Assembly: GCF_010915725.1 (NCBI RefSeq)
Contig: NZ_JAAIJR010000044.1
Coordinates: forward strand, 1 to 41,737
Origin: Thiorhodococcus mannitoliphagus
Lineage (GTDB): Bacteria > Pseudomonadota > Gammaproteobacteria > Chromatiales > Chromatiaceae
Length of the DNA: 41,737 nt
Direction: 5' to 3'
This document shows, one piece after another, positions 25,075-34,859 of this stretch; the first letter of the stretch is position 1, and every line of letters starts with the position of its first letter. A model generated the notes under the pieces. That model made no database searches. It saw only the letters and a list, made by a program, of their open reading frames with translations, and had not been told where the DNA came from. The position numbers were made by a program, and so were the translations under genes.

Positions 25075-26301
25075 ATGACCACTGACACCGGGATTCAAGG
25101 AATCTATTTCGACAACAACGCCACGACCATGGTCGCACCGGAAGTCGTCGAGGCCATGCTGCCCTACTTCACCGAGCAGTTCGGCAATCCTTCCTCCATG
25201 CACTTGTTCGGCAACAAGGTCGGGCTCGCCATCAAGAAGGCGCGTCAGCAGGTCCAGACGCTGCTCGGCGCCGAGCACGACTCCGAGATCGTCTTCACCT
25301 CCTGCGGGACAGAGTCCGATTCCACCGCGATCCTCTCCGCGCTCAAGGCCCAGCCGGACCGCAAGGAAATCATCACCACGGTGGTCGAGCACCCGGCGGT
25401 CTTGGCGCTCTGCGAGCACCTAGAGAAGGAAGGCTACAAGGTTCACTACCTCAAGGTCGACGGCAAGGGTCGGCTCGATCTGGAAGCCTACGGGAAACTG
25501 CTGTCGGACCAGGTCGCCATCGTCTCCGTGATGTGGGCCAATAACGAGAGCGGCACCCTCTTCCCCGTCCTCGAGATGGCGGAGATGGCCAAGGCTGCCG
25601 GCGTCCTCTTCCACACCGACGCCGTGCAAGCGGTCGGCAAGCTGCCGATCGACCTCAAGAATTCCGCGATCGACATGCTCTCGCTCTCCGGCCACAAGCT
25701 GCACGCGCCCAAGGGCGTCGGCGTCCTCTACCTGCGCCGCAACACCCGTTTCCGTCCACTGCTGCGCGGCGGCCACCAGGAGCGCGGCCGACGCGCCGGG
25801 ACCGAGAACACCGCCGCCATCATCGCACTCGGCAAGGCCTGCGAAATGGCCATGGAGCACATGGAGCACGAGCAAACCGTCGTACGCGCCATGCGCGATC
25901 GGCTGGAGCAGGCCATCATCGAAGCCGTGCCCTATAGCTTCGTCACCGGCGATCCCTCCAACCGCTTGCCCAACACCGCCAACATCGCCTTCGAGTACAT
26001 CGAGGGCGAGGCCATCCTGCTGCTGCTCAACAAGCTCGGCATCGCCGCCTCCAGCGGCTCGGCATGCACCTCCGGATCGCTCGAGCCCTCCCACGTCATG
26101 CGCGCCATGGGCATCCCCTACACCGCCGCCCACGGCACGACACGCTTCTCGCTGTCGCGCTACAACACCATGGAAGAGGTCGAGCGCGTCATCGCGGCCG
26201 TGCCGCCGATCGTGGCCCAGTTGCGAAAGCTCTCGCCCTACTGGGCTGAGAATGGCCCCGTGGAGGAGCCGGAGAAGGCCTTTGCGCCGGCCTATGCCTG
26301 A
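25075..26301 (+). CDS. nifS: Cysteine desulfurase of nitrogen fixation
   Basis: A 408-residue PLP enzyme. The start ATG 25075 gives MTTDTGIQGIYFDNNATTMVAPEVVEAM. PLP lysine is Lys208 in SLSGHKLHAPKG; the active-site cysteine that takes the persulfide is Cys331 in SSGSACTSGSLEPSHV. Other landmarks are GNPSSMH, TSCGTESD and RAGTENTAAI. It strips sulfur from cysteine and hands it to NifU. It is co-directional with nifU, 92 bases downstream, and shares its promoter by inference. It carries a C-terminal extension past the common core (about 20 residues, EEPEKAFAPAYA). Confidence 0.96.
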   Translation: MTTDTGIQGIYFDNNATTMVAPEVVEAMLPYFTEQFGNPSSMHLFGNKVGLAIKKARQQVQTLLGAEHDSEIVFTSCGTESDSTAILSALKAQPDRKEIITTVVEHPAVLALCEHLEKEGYKVHYLKVDGKGRLDLEAYGKLLSDQVAIVSVMWANNESGTLFPVLEMAEMAKAAGVLFHTDAVQAVGKLPIDLKNSAIDMLSLSGHKLHAPKGVGVLYLRRNTRFRPLLRGGHQERGRRAGTENTAAIIALGKACEMAMEHMEHEQTVVRAMRDRLEQAIIEAVPYSFVTGDPSNRLPNTANIAFEYIEGEAILLLLNKLGIAASSGSACTSGSLEPSHVMRAMGIPYTAAHGTTRFSLSRYNTMEEVERVIAAVPPIVAQLRKLSPYWAENGPVEEPEKAFAPAYA

Positions 26302-26322
26302 GACGTGATGTCGAAACCCTTA

Positions 26323-26350
26323 CGCGTGGAACGGCACAGCGCTCCACGCG
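26323..26350 (+). terminator. Possible hairpin after nifS
   Basis: CGCGTGGA (26323-26330) pairs exactly with TCCACGCG (26343-26350) across 12 bases, about 20 bases after the nifS stop. There is no T-run, so it may protect the message end rather than terminate. A second short stem (GCCGTC/GACGGC, 26445-26461) is followed by CCCGGTTTT. Confidence 0.35.
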
Positions 26351-26569
26351 AAACGTCAAGCTGAGGCGCTATAGACAACGCCCGAACCGACGGGGCTCGA
26401 CCGATCGCAAGGCTTGGGCAGAGCAGCACAGGCCATCGATCGGAGCCGTCCCGCTGACGGCCCCGGTTTTCCACAGATCGCGTCACAGAGCGGGAAGAAG
26501 GAGCAGGCGCTGGGGCGCACTTTTCACGTACCATAAGCGGGCCACCGATCGTCGAATTCGGCCCAGACC

Positions 26570-29500
26570 ATGTCCGACCCCTCAAGTATCGCCTGGATCC
26601 TGCTTTGCGCCTTTCTAGTCTTCCTCATGCAGGCGGGCTTTCTCTGTCTCGAGACCGGGCTGGTCCGGTCGAAGAACAGCATCAATGTCGCCATCAAGAA
26701 CATCACCGATCTGTGCCTGTCCGGCCTGATCTTCTGGTGCTTCGGCTATGCGCTGATGTTCGGTCCGACCTATGGCGGCTGGGTCGGCACCAGCGGATTC
26801 CTGCTCGGCGCCGACACCTCGCCCTGGACGCTGAGCTTCTTCGTCTTCCAAGCGATGTTTTGCAGCACCTCGGCGACCATCGTCTCCGGCGCGGTGGCGG
26901 AGCGGATGCGTTTCCTGGCCTATGGTCTGACCGCCGTCATGATGGTCGCCCTGATCTATCCGATCACAGGCCACTGGGCCTGGGGCGGCACCCCGGACGC
27001 TGAGCCCGAGGGTTGGCTGGCGCGGCTGGGCTTCATCGACTTCGCCGGCTCAACGGTCGTCCACTCGGTCGGCGGCTGGGTCTCGCTGGCCGCCGTGCTG
27101 CGGCTCGGGCCGCGCCAAGGGCGTTTCGACACGGCCGGCCGATCGTCCATCCAGGGCGGCAATCTGCCCTTGGCAGCGCTCGGAGTCATCCTCCTCTGGT
27201 TCGGCTGGTTCGGCTTCAATGGCGGCAGCACCCTGGCGCTCAATGCACAGGTCCCCCTCATCCTCCTCAACACCTTTCTCGCCGCGGCCGGAGGCGGGGT
27301 TGCCGCCATGGCGTTCAGCTACGCCCGACGCGGCTATGCAGTCGCGCTGGATCTACTCAATGGGGTCATCGGCGGCCTGGTCGGGATCACGGCTTCCTGC
27401 CACCTCCAGGAGCCGGCGCTGGCCGTACTCATCGGAGCCGTTGCCGGCCTCCTGGTGGTGTTGGGAACGCGCTGGCTGGAGCAGCTGCGCATCGACGATG
27501 CCGTGGGTGCCATCCCGGCCCACCTCTTCGCGGGGATCTGGGGCACCATCGCGGTCGCGCTCTTTGCCCCGGAAAGCGCCTTCACGCTAACCGGCGATCG
27601 CACCCAGCAATTCTGGGTGCAGGCGCTGGGTATCCTGAGCATCGGCGCCTACGCCTTCCTCGTCAGCATGGCGGCGCTCTGGGTCATCGACCGTGTCTAC
27701 GCATTGCGGGTCGATCCCGAGTCCGAACGGGTCGGACTCAACGTCGCCGAGCATGGCGCCAGCACCGAAATCCTTGAACTCCTTGGGGAGATGGATCAGC
27801 AGCGCCGACGCGGCGACTTCTCGCAACCGGTCACCGCCGAGCCCAATACCGAGGTCGGCCAGATCGCGCGTCAATACAACCACGTCCTGCAGCGGGTCAA
27901 GGAGGAGATCCATCGACGCGAGGACCTACTTCAGGCATTGACCGCGAGCGAGAGTCGCAAGAGCGCGATCTTGGATGCGGTGCTCGATTGCATCATCACC
28001 ATCGATCGACGGGGGCGCGTGCTGGAACTCAATCCGGCGGCGACGCGCACCTTCGGTTGCTCCAAGCGCAGCGCTCTGGGCCGCGCACTGGTGGACATCA
28101 TGATCCCCCCCGAGCGCAGGGACGCCTTCGAGCAGGCACTCGCGCGCGGTTTCGTCGATGACGGACGCTTCCTGCTCGATCAGCGCACCCAGACCATCCT
28201 GCAGCGGGTCGACGGCGAGACCTTTCCGGCCGAACTGAGCGTCAGCCAGGTGCTCGTGGGGCCACGTCCCGAGTTCACGCTGCACGTGCGCGACGCCACC
28301 CGTCAGCGTGAAATCCAACGCCGACTGCATCAGCTGGCCCACTACGACTCACTGACCGGGGTCTCCAACCGCAACCATTTCCGTCAGGGACTCTCCTTCT
28401 ATCTGATGACGGATTCGCCGCGACAGGCCGCGGTCCTCTTCCTTGATCTCGACCGCTTCAAGACCATCAACGACACCCTGGGACATGGTGCCGGGGACCA
28501 GCTGCTGCACGCGGTCGCCGGGCGGCTGCGCGAGTGCATCCGCAGTGACGATCTGCTCGCACGCTGGGGCGGGGACGAGTTCGTCATCGCCCTGCTCGGA
28601 GTGGAAGGTGAACAAGCGGTCGCGCAGAAGGCGCAGCACATCGTCGAAGTCCTCGCACAGCCGCACCTCCTGGGTGATCGCCCGGTGCGCTCGCCCGCCA
28701 GCATCGGCGTGGCCGTCTATCCCGATGGGGGAGACAGCGCCGAACTGCTGATCCGCAACGCGGATCTCGCGCTCTACCAGGCGAAGCACGCGGGGCGTAA
28801 TACCAGCCGTTTCTTCACTCCGGAACTGGCCCACCAGCTGTCCGAGCGCCTGGATTGCGAGAACGACCTGCGCGATGCGCTGGAGCGTGAAGAATTCGAG
28901 GTCTTCTATCAGCCGCAGCTGATGATCGACTCGGACGAACTCATGGGACTCGAGGCACTGCTGCGTTGGCGGCATCCCGCGAAAGGCTTGGTCAGCCCCG
29001 CGATCTTTATCCCGATCCTCGAGGAAGTCGGGCTGATCGATGCGGTCGGCGAATGGGTGATTCGCCAGGTGTGCCGCCAGCACCGCGCTTGGCAGACCAA
29101 GGGGCTGCGCCCGCCCCGAGTGGCGGTGAACGTCTCCGGACGGCAGTTCCTGCACGCCGGCTTCGCGGAGACGGTGGCCCGCATCCTGGCCGAAGAGGGA
29201 CAGCCCGCGAACAGCCTCGAGCTGGAGATCACCGAGACCGTCCTCGCCCGCGATACCGCGCAATGCATCGAGACCCTGCAGGCGCTCAAGGGGCTGGGGC
29301 TGGAGATCGCGCTCGACGACTTCGGCACCGGCTACTCATCGCTGAGCTATCTCAAACGCTTTCCGATCGACACCATCAAGCTCGATCGCTCCTTCGTGAG
29401 CGAGTGCGATACCAAGGAGGAGGACGCAGCGATCTGCGCCGCCATCATCTCACTCGGACGCACGCTCGGACTCAAGACGGTCGCCGAAGGCGTCGAGCAA

Positions 29501-29638
29501 GAGGGTCAGCGCGACTTCTTGCGCAAAGAGGGCTGTCTGAGCTACCAGGGATTCCTCTTCAGCCCAGCCGTCCCTGAGCACGAGCTCATGGCGCTATTGA
29601 GCGAGCGCGCAGCAGGGAGTCGTGACCGAGGGCATTGA
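26570..29638 (+). CDS. Ammonium transporter-like sensor fused to PAS, GGDEF and EAL domains
   Basis: A single 1022-residue frame. Residues 1-380 are a complete Amt/MEP channel with about eleven membrane helices. The twin pore histidines are visible (His165 in DFAGSTVVHSVGG, His318 in AIPAHLFAGIWG), as is Asp157 eight residues before the first. Residues about 385-455 form a conserved linker (NVAEHGASTEILELLGEMD...TEVGQIARQYNHVL). A PAS domain covers about 460-580. A GGDEF domain (580-745) has an intact RWGGDEF (666-671). An EAL domain (about 765-1010) has LEALLRW, ELEITET and DDFGTGYSSLSYLKR intact. It probably senses ammonium and adjusts cyclic-di-GMP. Whether it still transports ammonium is unclear. 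It follows nifS by 268 bases on the same strand. Confidence 0.93.
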   Translation: MSDPSSIAWILLCAFLVFLMQAGFLCLETGLVRSKNSINVAIKNITDLCLSGLIFWCFGYALMFGPTYGGWVGTSGFLLGADTSPWTLSFFVFQAMFCSTSATIVSGAVAERMRFLAYGLTAVMMVALIYPITGHWAWGGTPDAEPEGWLARLGFIDFAGSTVVHSVGGWVSLAAVLRLGPRQGRFDTAGRSSIQGGNLPLAALGVILLWFGWFGFNGGSTLALNAQVPLILLNTFLAAAGGGVAAMAFSYARRGYAVALDLLNGVIGGLVGITASCHLQEPALAVLIGAVAGLLVVLGTRWLEQLRIDDAVGAIPAHLFAGIWGTIAVALFAPESAFTLTGDRTQQFWVQALGILSIGAYAFLVSMAALWVIDRVYALRVDPESERVGLNVAEHGASTEILELLGEMDQQRRRGDFSQPVTAEPNTEVGQIARQYNHVLQRVKEEIHRREDLLQALTASESRKSAILDAVLDCIITIDRRGRVLELNPAATRTFGCSKRSALGRALVDIMIPPERRDAFEQALARGFVDDGRFLLDQRTQTILQRVDGETFPAELSVSQVLVGPRPEFTLHVRDATRQREIQRRLHQLAHYDSLTGVSNRNHFRQGLSFYLMTDSPRQAAVLFLDLDRFKTINDTLGHGAGDQLLHAVAGRLRECIRSDDLLARWGGDEFVIALLGVEGEQAVAQKAQHIVEVLAQPHLLGDRPVRSPASIGVAVYPDGGDSAELLIRNADLALYQAKHAGRNTSRFFTPELAHQLSERLDCENDLRDALEREEFEVFYQPQLMIDSDELMGLEALLRWRHPAKGLVSPAIFIPILEEVGLIDAVGEWVIRQVCRQHRAWQTKGLRPPRVAVNVSGRQFLHAGFAETVARILAEEGQPANSLELEITETVLARDTAQCIETLQALKGLGLEIALDDFGTGYSSLSYLKRFPIDTIKLDRSFVSECDTKEEDAAICAAIISLGRTLGLKTVAEGVEQEGQRDFLRKEGCLSYQGFLFSPAVPEHELMALLSERAAGSRDRGH

Positions 29639-29978
29639 GTTCGGCGGCGGGATAGCAGCTCACCATCACGCGCTCGAGGACATGACCCTGCAAACAGCAA
29701 AGTTGGGAGACGCGACGCCCATGCCAGACAAAAAGCAATCCAGGACATTGAAAAAATTCATGCGCGCAGAATTGACGCTCATCATCCCGCGCTAAAGAAT
29801 CCCTGGCGCTCCGACGTCCCGCACGCGCGCCGACCACACAGCAACAAGAGACACGCCCTGCCAGCCTTGGACTTGGGCGCCAGCGGCGTGCGCATTGCCC
29901 AAGAGCGAAGACGGCCCCGCAGGCGACTGCTGGAACTCCGCGCTCATCAACTGCTCCCAACCAACCGAAGGAAACTCC
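29639..29978. other. Intergenic region before actP operon
   Basis: A 340-base spacer. It must hold the promoter of the DUF485-actP pair, but no clear -35/-10 or sigma-54 site could be picked out. A 24-codon frame at 29721 ([13 protein letters not shown]...) has no supporting evidence. Confidence 0.4.
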
Positions 29979-30287
29979 ATGCAACAAGAGTCGGTCGATG
30001 CCATCAAGGCAAACCCGCACTACCAGGAACTCGTGCGCTCGCGCAAGCGATTCGCCTGGCTGCTGACGATCATCATCCTGGCCATCTACTATGGCTTCAT
30101 CCTGACGATCGCCTTCGCCCCCTCCTGGCTGGGAACGCCCATCGCGGAAGGCGCGACCACCACCATCGGGATGCCGATCGGTGTTCTCATCATCATCACC
30201 GCCTTCATCCTGACCGGCATCTATGTCGCCAAGGCCAACAGCAAGTTCGATGCCTTGACCAAGACCGTCCGGGAGGAGCAGCAATGA
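29979..30287 (+). CDS. DUF485 membrane protein, partner of acetate permease
   Basis: A 102-residue protein with two membrane helices ([27 protein letters not shown] and [23 protein letters not shown]). The N-terminal [19 protein letters not shown] is characteristic of DUF485 (YjcH-like) proteins. AAGGA lies 7 bases upstream of the ATG at 29979. Its TGA overlaps the actP ATG (ATGA), so the two are translated together. The family nearly always precedes actP, but its biochemical role is not settled. Confidence 0.92.
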   Translation: MQQESVDAIKANPHYQELVRSRKRFAWLLTIIILAIYYGFILTIAFAPSWLGTPIAEGATTTIGMPIGVLIIITAFILTGIYVAKANSKFDALTKTVREEQQ

Positions 30288-32014
30288 GGCGCTACGCGAC
30301 CTGGTGGGTGCTCTTCGCCCTGCTCACCCCCTTCATGCTCATGGCCGCGCCGGCGCTAACGGGCGCTGTCGAGCGGCAGGCCACCAACTACACCGCCATC
30401 TACATGTTCCTGGCCTTCGTCGCCGGCACCATGGGCATCACCTACTGGGCGGCCAAGCGCACCCGCTCCGCGAAGGACTTCTACACCGCCGGCGGCGGCA
30501 TCACCGGACTCCAAAACGGCCTTGCCATCGCCGGCGACTTCATGTCGGCGGCCTCCTTCCTGGGTATCTCCGGACTGGTGTTCGCCTCCGGCTACGACGG
30601 CCTCATCTATTCCATCGGCTTCCTGGTCGGCTGGCCAGTGATCATGTTCCTCATCGCCGAGCAGATCCGTAACCTGGGCAAATTCACCTTCGCCGATGTC
30701 AGTTCCTACCGCTTCGGTCAGACCGAGATCCGCACCATGGCGGCCATCTCCTCGCTGGTCGTGGTCGCCTTCTACCTGATCGCCCAGATGGTAGGCGCCG
30801 GCAAGCTGATCCAGCTGCTCTTCGGCTTGGACTATTGGATCGCCGTGGTCATCGTCGGCGGCCTCATGATGGTCTACGTCATCTTCGGCGGCATGACCGC
30901 AACCACCTGGGTGCAGATCATCAAGGCCGTCCTGCTGCTGTCTGGCGCCACCTTCATGGCCATCGCGGCGCTCGCCGCCTTCGGCTTCTCGCCCGAGGAG
31001 ATGTTCCGCCAGGCCGTCGAGGTGCACCCGAAGGGCGCGGCCATCATGTCGCCCGGCTCGCTCGTCACCGACCCGGTCAACGCCATCTCGCTGGGACTGG
31101 CGCTGATGTTCGGAACCGCCGGCCTGCCGCACATCCTGATGCGCTTCTTTACCGTGCCGGATGCCAAAGAGGCGCGGAAATCGGTCTTCTACGCGACGGG
31201 TTTCATCGGCTACTTCTACATTCTGACCTTCATCATCGGCTTCGCGGCCATCGTGCTGCTGCTCCAACATCCCGAGTTCTACAAGCCCGAAGCCATCGCC
31301 GCGGACGGCAGCATCATCAAAGGGCAGCTCATTACCGGTCTGAACGGAGGGACCAACATGGTGGCCATCCGCCTCGCCGAAGCCGTGGGCGGAAATCTCT
31401 TCCTCGGCTTCATCTCGGCCGTCGCCTTCGCCACCATCCTGGCCGTCGTCTCGGGGCTGACGCTGGCCGGTGCGTCCGCCATCTCGCATGATCTCTACGC
31501 CAGCGTCATCGCGCGCGGACGGAGCAATGAGAAGACCGAGATCCGCGTGTCCAAGATCGCGACCTTCATGCTGGGCTTGGTCGCCATCGGCCTGGGTATC
31601 GCCTTCGAGACCCAGAACGTTGCCTTCATGGTCGGCCTCGCCTTCGCCATCGCGGCGAGCGCCAACTTCCCGGTCCTGGCCGCCTCGATCTTCTGGAGCA
31701 AGATGACCACGCGCGGCGCACTGGTCGGCGGCTTCGTCGGACTGATCTCGGCCGTCGTGCTGACCATCCTATCCAAGGCGGTCTGGGGCGACGTGCTGGG
31801 ACATACGGCCATGGTCGATGGAAAGGAGGTGGCGGTTGGGCTCATCTCGCTCAACAACCCTGCGATCATCTCCATGCCGCTGGCCTTCGCCTTCATCTGG
31901 ATCGCGTCCCTCACGGACAACTCAGAGCGTGCCAAGCAGGAGCGTATCGCCTTCGAGGCACAGAAGGTTCGCTGTGAGACAGGAATTGGCGCCGAGGGCG
32001 CTACCGCACATTGA
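30284..32014 (+). CDS. actP: Cation/acetate symporter
   Basis: A 576-residue sodium:solute symporter. I chose ATG 30284, which overlaps the DUF485 stop and has GGAGGAG upstream; it begins with a signal-like segment ([22 protein letters not shown]). Core motifs include [62 protein letters not shown] and [31 protein letters not shown]. It imports acetate and similar small organic acids, important for photoheterotrophic growth. It is followed by a strong terminator. Confidence 0.95.
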   Translation: MRRYATWWVLFALLTPFMLMAAPALTGAVERQATNYTAIYMFLAFVAGTMGITYWAAKRTRSAKDFYTAGGGITGLQNGLAIAGDFMSAASFLGISGLVFASGYDGLIYSIGFLVGWPVIMFLIAEQIRNLGKFTFADVSSYRFGQTEIRTMAAISSLVVVAFYLIAQMVGAGKLIQLLFGLDYWIAVVIVGGLMMVYVIFGGMTATTWVQIIKAVLLLSGATFMAIAALAAFGFSPEEMFRQAVEVHPKGAAIMSPGSLVTDPVNAISLGLALMFGTAGLPHILMRFFTVPDAKEARKSVFYATGFIGYFYILTFIIGFAAIVLLLQHPEFYKPEAIAADGSIIKGQLITGLNGGTNMVAIRLAEAVGGNLFLGFISAVAFATILAVVSGLTLAGASAISHDLYASVIARGRSNEKTEIRVSKIATFMLGLVAIGLGIAFETQNVAFMVGLAFAIAASANFPVLAASIFWSKMTTRGALVGGFVGLISAVVLTILSKAVWGDVLGHTAMVDGKEVAVGLISLNNPAIISMPLAFAFIWIASLTDNSERAKQERIAFEAQKVRCETGIGAEGATAH

Positions 32015-32081
32015 GGCAGCCATCGAGGGAGCCAGCCGACAGGAGGTGAGGCCGCTCACTGCCTGTCGGTGAAAGGGTAAA

Positions 32082-32113
32082 AAGCAGGGGGCCAGATGGC
32101 CCCCTGCTTATTT
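32082..32113 (+). terminator. Rho-independent terminator after actP
   Basis: AAGCAGGGGGCC pairs perfectly with GGCCCCCTGCTT around a 4-base AGAT loop, followed by ATTTT. It lies 67 bases after the actP stop. Confidence 0.9.
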
Positions 32114-32143
32114 TCAGCTCCAGCGGTTACGCAGACCTGGAAA

Positions 32144-32171
32144 GAGCCCCCAGCGGGGAAGCTGAGGGCTC
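32144..32171 (-). terminator. Rho-independent terminator after soxB
   Basis: On the minus strand GAGCCCTCAGC pairs with GCTGGGGGCTC (one mismatch) across a 6-base loop and is followed by TTTCC. It begins 9 bases past the soxB stop. With the actP terminator it separates the convergent genes. Confidence 0.75.
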
Positions 32172-32179
32172 CATTGCGG

Positions 32180-33961
32180 TCAGACGCTTACAGGATAGTC
32201 GGCGATTCCAGCATTTCCCGAGACGTTCTTGAGCTTGGGAGTATTGAGCCGGGTGATCTTCACCGTCTTGACGTCGCGGAGGTAGGTCGCGACCGTCTCC
32301 CAAATCGGCTCACCCGGCGATTGGCTGCCGACCGTGGCCCAACCGGCCACCACATAAGTCTTGTCCGGCTCGATCTTGGTCCCGTCATCAAGTGTCATGT
32401 CCTGAATCCGCTCCCCAATGCCCGCGGTCGGATCACAGACGTAGTTGAGCCCCCCCAGCCGAACCATGTCGCCGCCCTGCTGAACGTAGGGATCCGGATT
32501 GAAGAGGTTGTCGCAGACGTCCTCTAGGATGGCCTTGACGTCGGCACCCCTCATCTCGCGCCTGTAGGTCTCTGGGTAGGTGATACAGGTTTGGTCCATT
32601 ACATTGTCCATGGTGATGGGCTGCCCGGGCAGGACGGTCGTGCCCCAGCGGAAACCGGGCGAGAGGCTGATCTGGGCATCGTGGACCTTGAGCAGCGCGT
32701 CGCAGATGACTTGGTCGAAGGTGCCGTTGAAGTTGCCGCGCCGATAGAGCAGGTCGTCAGCGGTCGCCAGCTTCTCTTCCAGCTTGTCCTTGTAGGGCGC
32801 ACGCACGCCGGTGATGTAATCGACCATGGCCGCATCCGGCTCGAGCAGATTGGAGAAGACGGGCAGGAGCCGATAGCGGTAGTCGCGCAGCTTGCCGTCC
32901 TTGACGTCGAGATCCATGACGCCGACGAATTTACCGTTCGAACCGGCGTTGGTGACCAGCGTCTTGCCGCCTGAGTTCTCCACCACGCTGGGTGCCGGCA
33001 CCCCGTCATGGGTGTGACCGCCGAAGATGACGTCGATGCCGGTGACGCGCGAGGCCATCTTCAGATCGACATCCATGCCGTTGTGCGAGAGCACCACGAC
33101 CAGCGCCGGATTCTCCTGCTCGCGAACCTCGTCGATGATCTCCTGCATGCGCCCGTCCTGGATACCGAAGGTCCAGTCCGGGATGAAGCGCTGCGGGTTC
33201 GCGATCGGGGTGTAAGGGAAGGCCTGGCCGATGATGGCGACCTTGACGCCGCCGATCTCCTTGATGGTGTAGGGCTCGAACGCCAGCCCACGGTCCTCAT
33301 CGAAGCCAGCGAAGTCCTCGAATCGGTAGTCGAAGAGGGCCTCCTCGCGCACCTTCACGTTCTGGGCGACGAAATCGCCCTTGAAGGCGTCGATATTGCG
33401 GATGACCTCGTCGTCGCGATAGGTGAACTCCCAGTGTCCAGTCATGACGTCGACGCCCAGCAAATTGCAGGCACCAACCATATCCATGCCGCGCGTCCAG
33501 TAGGCCGTGCCCGAGCCCTGCCAGGTATCCCCGCCATCAAGCAGCAGGCTGTTGCCGTCGCCGGCCCCCGCGCGCAGACGATCGACCAGCGTCTTGAGGT
33601 GCGCGAAGCCGCCCACGGAGCCGAACTTCTCCGCGCCCTCCACATAGTCGAGGTAGGTGAGGGCATGCGACTCAATACCACCAGGCGCGATACCGAAGTG
33701 CTTCAGTAAGTGCTCGCCAACGAGATGGGGTGGCTTGCCCGAGGCCGGGCCAATCCCTATGTTCACGTTTGGCTCGCGGAAGCGGATTGGGTTGAGCTGG
33801 GCATGCGTGTCCGTGATGTGGAGCAGCCGCAGGTTGCCGAACTTGGGAACCTCGTAGAGATCGGACGGCTTCTTCTGTGCCGCGAGTGCGGACATGGGAA
33901 GCATTCCGGCGGCTCCGGCCAAGCTCATGAGTCTGATGAATTCGCGTCGGGATAGAGACAT
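32180..33961 (-). CDS. soxB: Thiosulfohydrolase SoxB
   Basis: A 593-residue dimanganese hydrolase. Start ATG 33961 (MSLSRREFIRLMSLAGAAG) gives a Tat signal with SRREF and follows GGAGG; the frame extends 30 codons further without support. Metal-site motifs are visible: LLHITDTHAQLNP (Asp51, His53), LLLDGGDTWQGSG (Asp145), TGHWEFTYRDDE, VVLSHNGMDVD and IFGGHTHDGVP. It removes sulfate from the thiosulfonate bound to SoxY in the periplasm. It is transcribed divergently from soxX-A-K-L, as in Allochromatium-type loci. SoxYZ, its carrier, is not in the window. Confidence 0.96.
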   Translation of the reverse strand: MSLSRREFIRLMSLAGAAGMLPMSALAAQKKPSDLYEVPKFGNLRLLHITDTHAQLNPIRFREPNVNIGIGPASGKPPHLVGEHLLKHFGIAPGGIESHALTYLDYVEGAEKFGSVGGFAHLKTLVDRLRAGAGDGNSLLLDGGDTWQGSGTAYWTRGMDMVGACNLLGVDVMTGHWEFTYRDDEVIRNIDAFKGDFVAQNVKVREEALFDYRFEDFAGFDEDRGLAFEPYTIKEIGGVKVAIIGQAFPYTPIANPQRFIPDWTFGIQDGRMQEIIDEVREQENPALVVVLSHNGMDVDLKMASRVTGIDVIFGGHTHDGVPAPSVVENSGGKTLVTNAGSNGKFVGVMDLDVKDGKLRDYRYRLLPVFSNLLEPDAAMVDYITGVRAPYKDKLEEKLATADDLLYRRGNFNGTFDQVICDALLKVHDAQISLSPGFRWGTTVLPGQPITMDNVMDQTCITYPETYRREMRGADVKAILEDVCDNLFNPDPYVQQGGDMVRLGGLNYVCDPTAGIGERIQDMTLDDGTKIEPDKTYVVAGWATVGSQSPGEPIWETVATYLRDVKTVKITRLNTPKLKNVSGNAGIADYPVSV

Positions 33962-34325
33962 TGACTGAAATTCCTCCGATGTGCTCCTCAGCGGAGCTGG
34001 TGTTATGGGTTTTCTCTCGTCGTCAGGTGGCTGGGGCTGGCACACCGGCAAGAATGTTCGGCCAAGTCACCTGTTTCCCAACCGATCGGCTGCAGCCCTG
34101 GCTGCTCAGCGTGGACACTATCCTAACCGCTCCGCCCTCACCGCGAGACTCGATCCGCACATCCGTGCCCGTGCTAGGATTCAGCACCTGGCGTGGCCGA
34201 TGCGGACGCAGTCCATCACCCGAGGGAGGCCGCGAGCCACACAGAGAAAGGCAGTCACCGCCTCGCTTGACATTCGCGTGAGGCTGAGGCAATCAACCAA
34301 AAAGAAGATCGAGGAGGTTTCGCAT
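33962..34325. other. soxB-soxX divergent intergenic region
   Basis: A 364-base spacer that should hold divergent promoters and any sulfur-responsive operator. I see no clear -35/-10. GTGCT-N7-AGCAC near 34167-34183 is a small dyad that could be an operator. Frames through it lack family features. Confidence 0.4.
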
Positions 34326-34709
34326 ATGTTGTCTATCCGCACGTCCAAGCAATGCCTCGTTGCGCTGTCGCTGGGCGTCTCGGCGCTGTTGGCAGGCTCG
34401 GCACTCGCTGAAATGCCGCCAGACACCCAGCTGAACGGAGACGCAGCGTCCGGCAAGATTGTGGCAAACGACCGCGCTAAGGGTAACTGTGTCGCCTGCC
34501 ACGTCATGGCTGGGGCTGAAAGCCCTGGCTCAATCGGCCCGGTTTTGATCGCCATGCAGACGCGCTTCCCCTCCAAGCAGGAGCTCGCGCGGCAGATCTG
34601 GGATCCCACAGTGAAAAACCCGGAGGCTGTCATGCCGCCTTTCGGTAAGCACGAGATCCTCACGGACAAAGAGTTCAAGGACGTCGTCGAGTACATCTGG
34701 TCACTCTAG
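34326..34709 (+). CDS. soxX: Sulfur-oxidation cytochrome c subunit SoxX
   Basis: A 127-residue periplasmic cytochrome with a signal peptide (CLVALSLGVSALLAGSALAE). Haem binds at CVACH (Cys55, Cys58, His59), and Met103 in AVMPPFGKHE is the expected distal ligand. The C-terminal LTDKEFKDVVEYIWSL is typical of SoxX. GAGGAGG precedes ATG 34326; the frame opens further upstream without support. It pairs with SoxA to join thiosulfate to SoxY and takes the electrons. Confidence 0.95.
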   Translation: MLSIRTSKQCLVALSLGVSALLAGSALAEMPPDTQLNGDAASGKIVANDRAKGNCVACHVMAGAESPGSIGPVLIAMQTRFPSKQELARQIWDPTVKNPEAVMPPFGKHEILTDKEFKDVVEYIWSL

Positions 34710-34748
34710 ACCCGCGCTGACGCCCTTTGTGTTCGACACCTGTGCGAG

Positions 34749-34766
34749 GGGCGACTTCCATCGCCC
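34749..34766. repeat. REP-like palindrome between soxX and soxA
   Basis: GGGCGA-CTTCCA-TCGCCC, a short hairpin 40 bases after the soxX stop. Its sequence is close to the palindrome at 41592-41609 (GGGCGACT..AGTCGCCC). It sits in a 150-base gap inside an operon that is otherwise compact and could affect the soxX:soxA message ratio. Confidence 0.55.
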
Positions 34767-34859
34767 ATGCGCTGCGTGCTAACCGGGGCTTGCTCCGTCT
34801 GTCGGCAGTCCGTTCCGCGACTGCCTGTCTAGAGACCACCACCTGAGACAGCCAACGTC

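Noticed and set aside
26302-26569. Sigma-54 or NtrC site before the Amt fusion
   Set aside because: The only GG-N10-GC spacing (near 26411) lacks the surrounding consensus bases, and no NtrC dyad was found.
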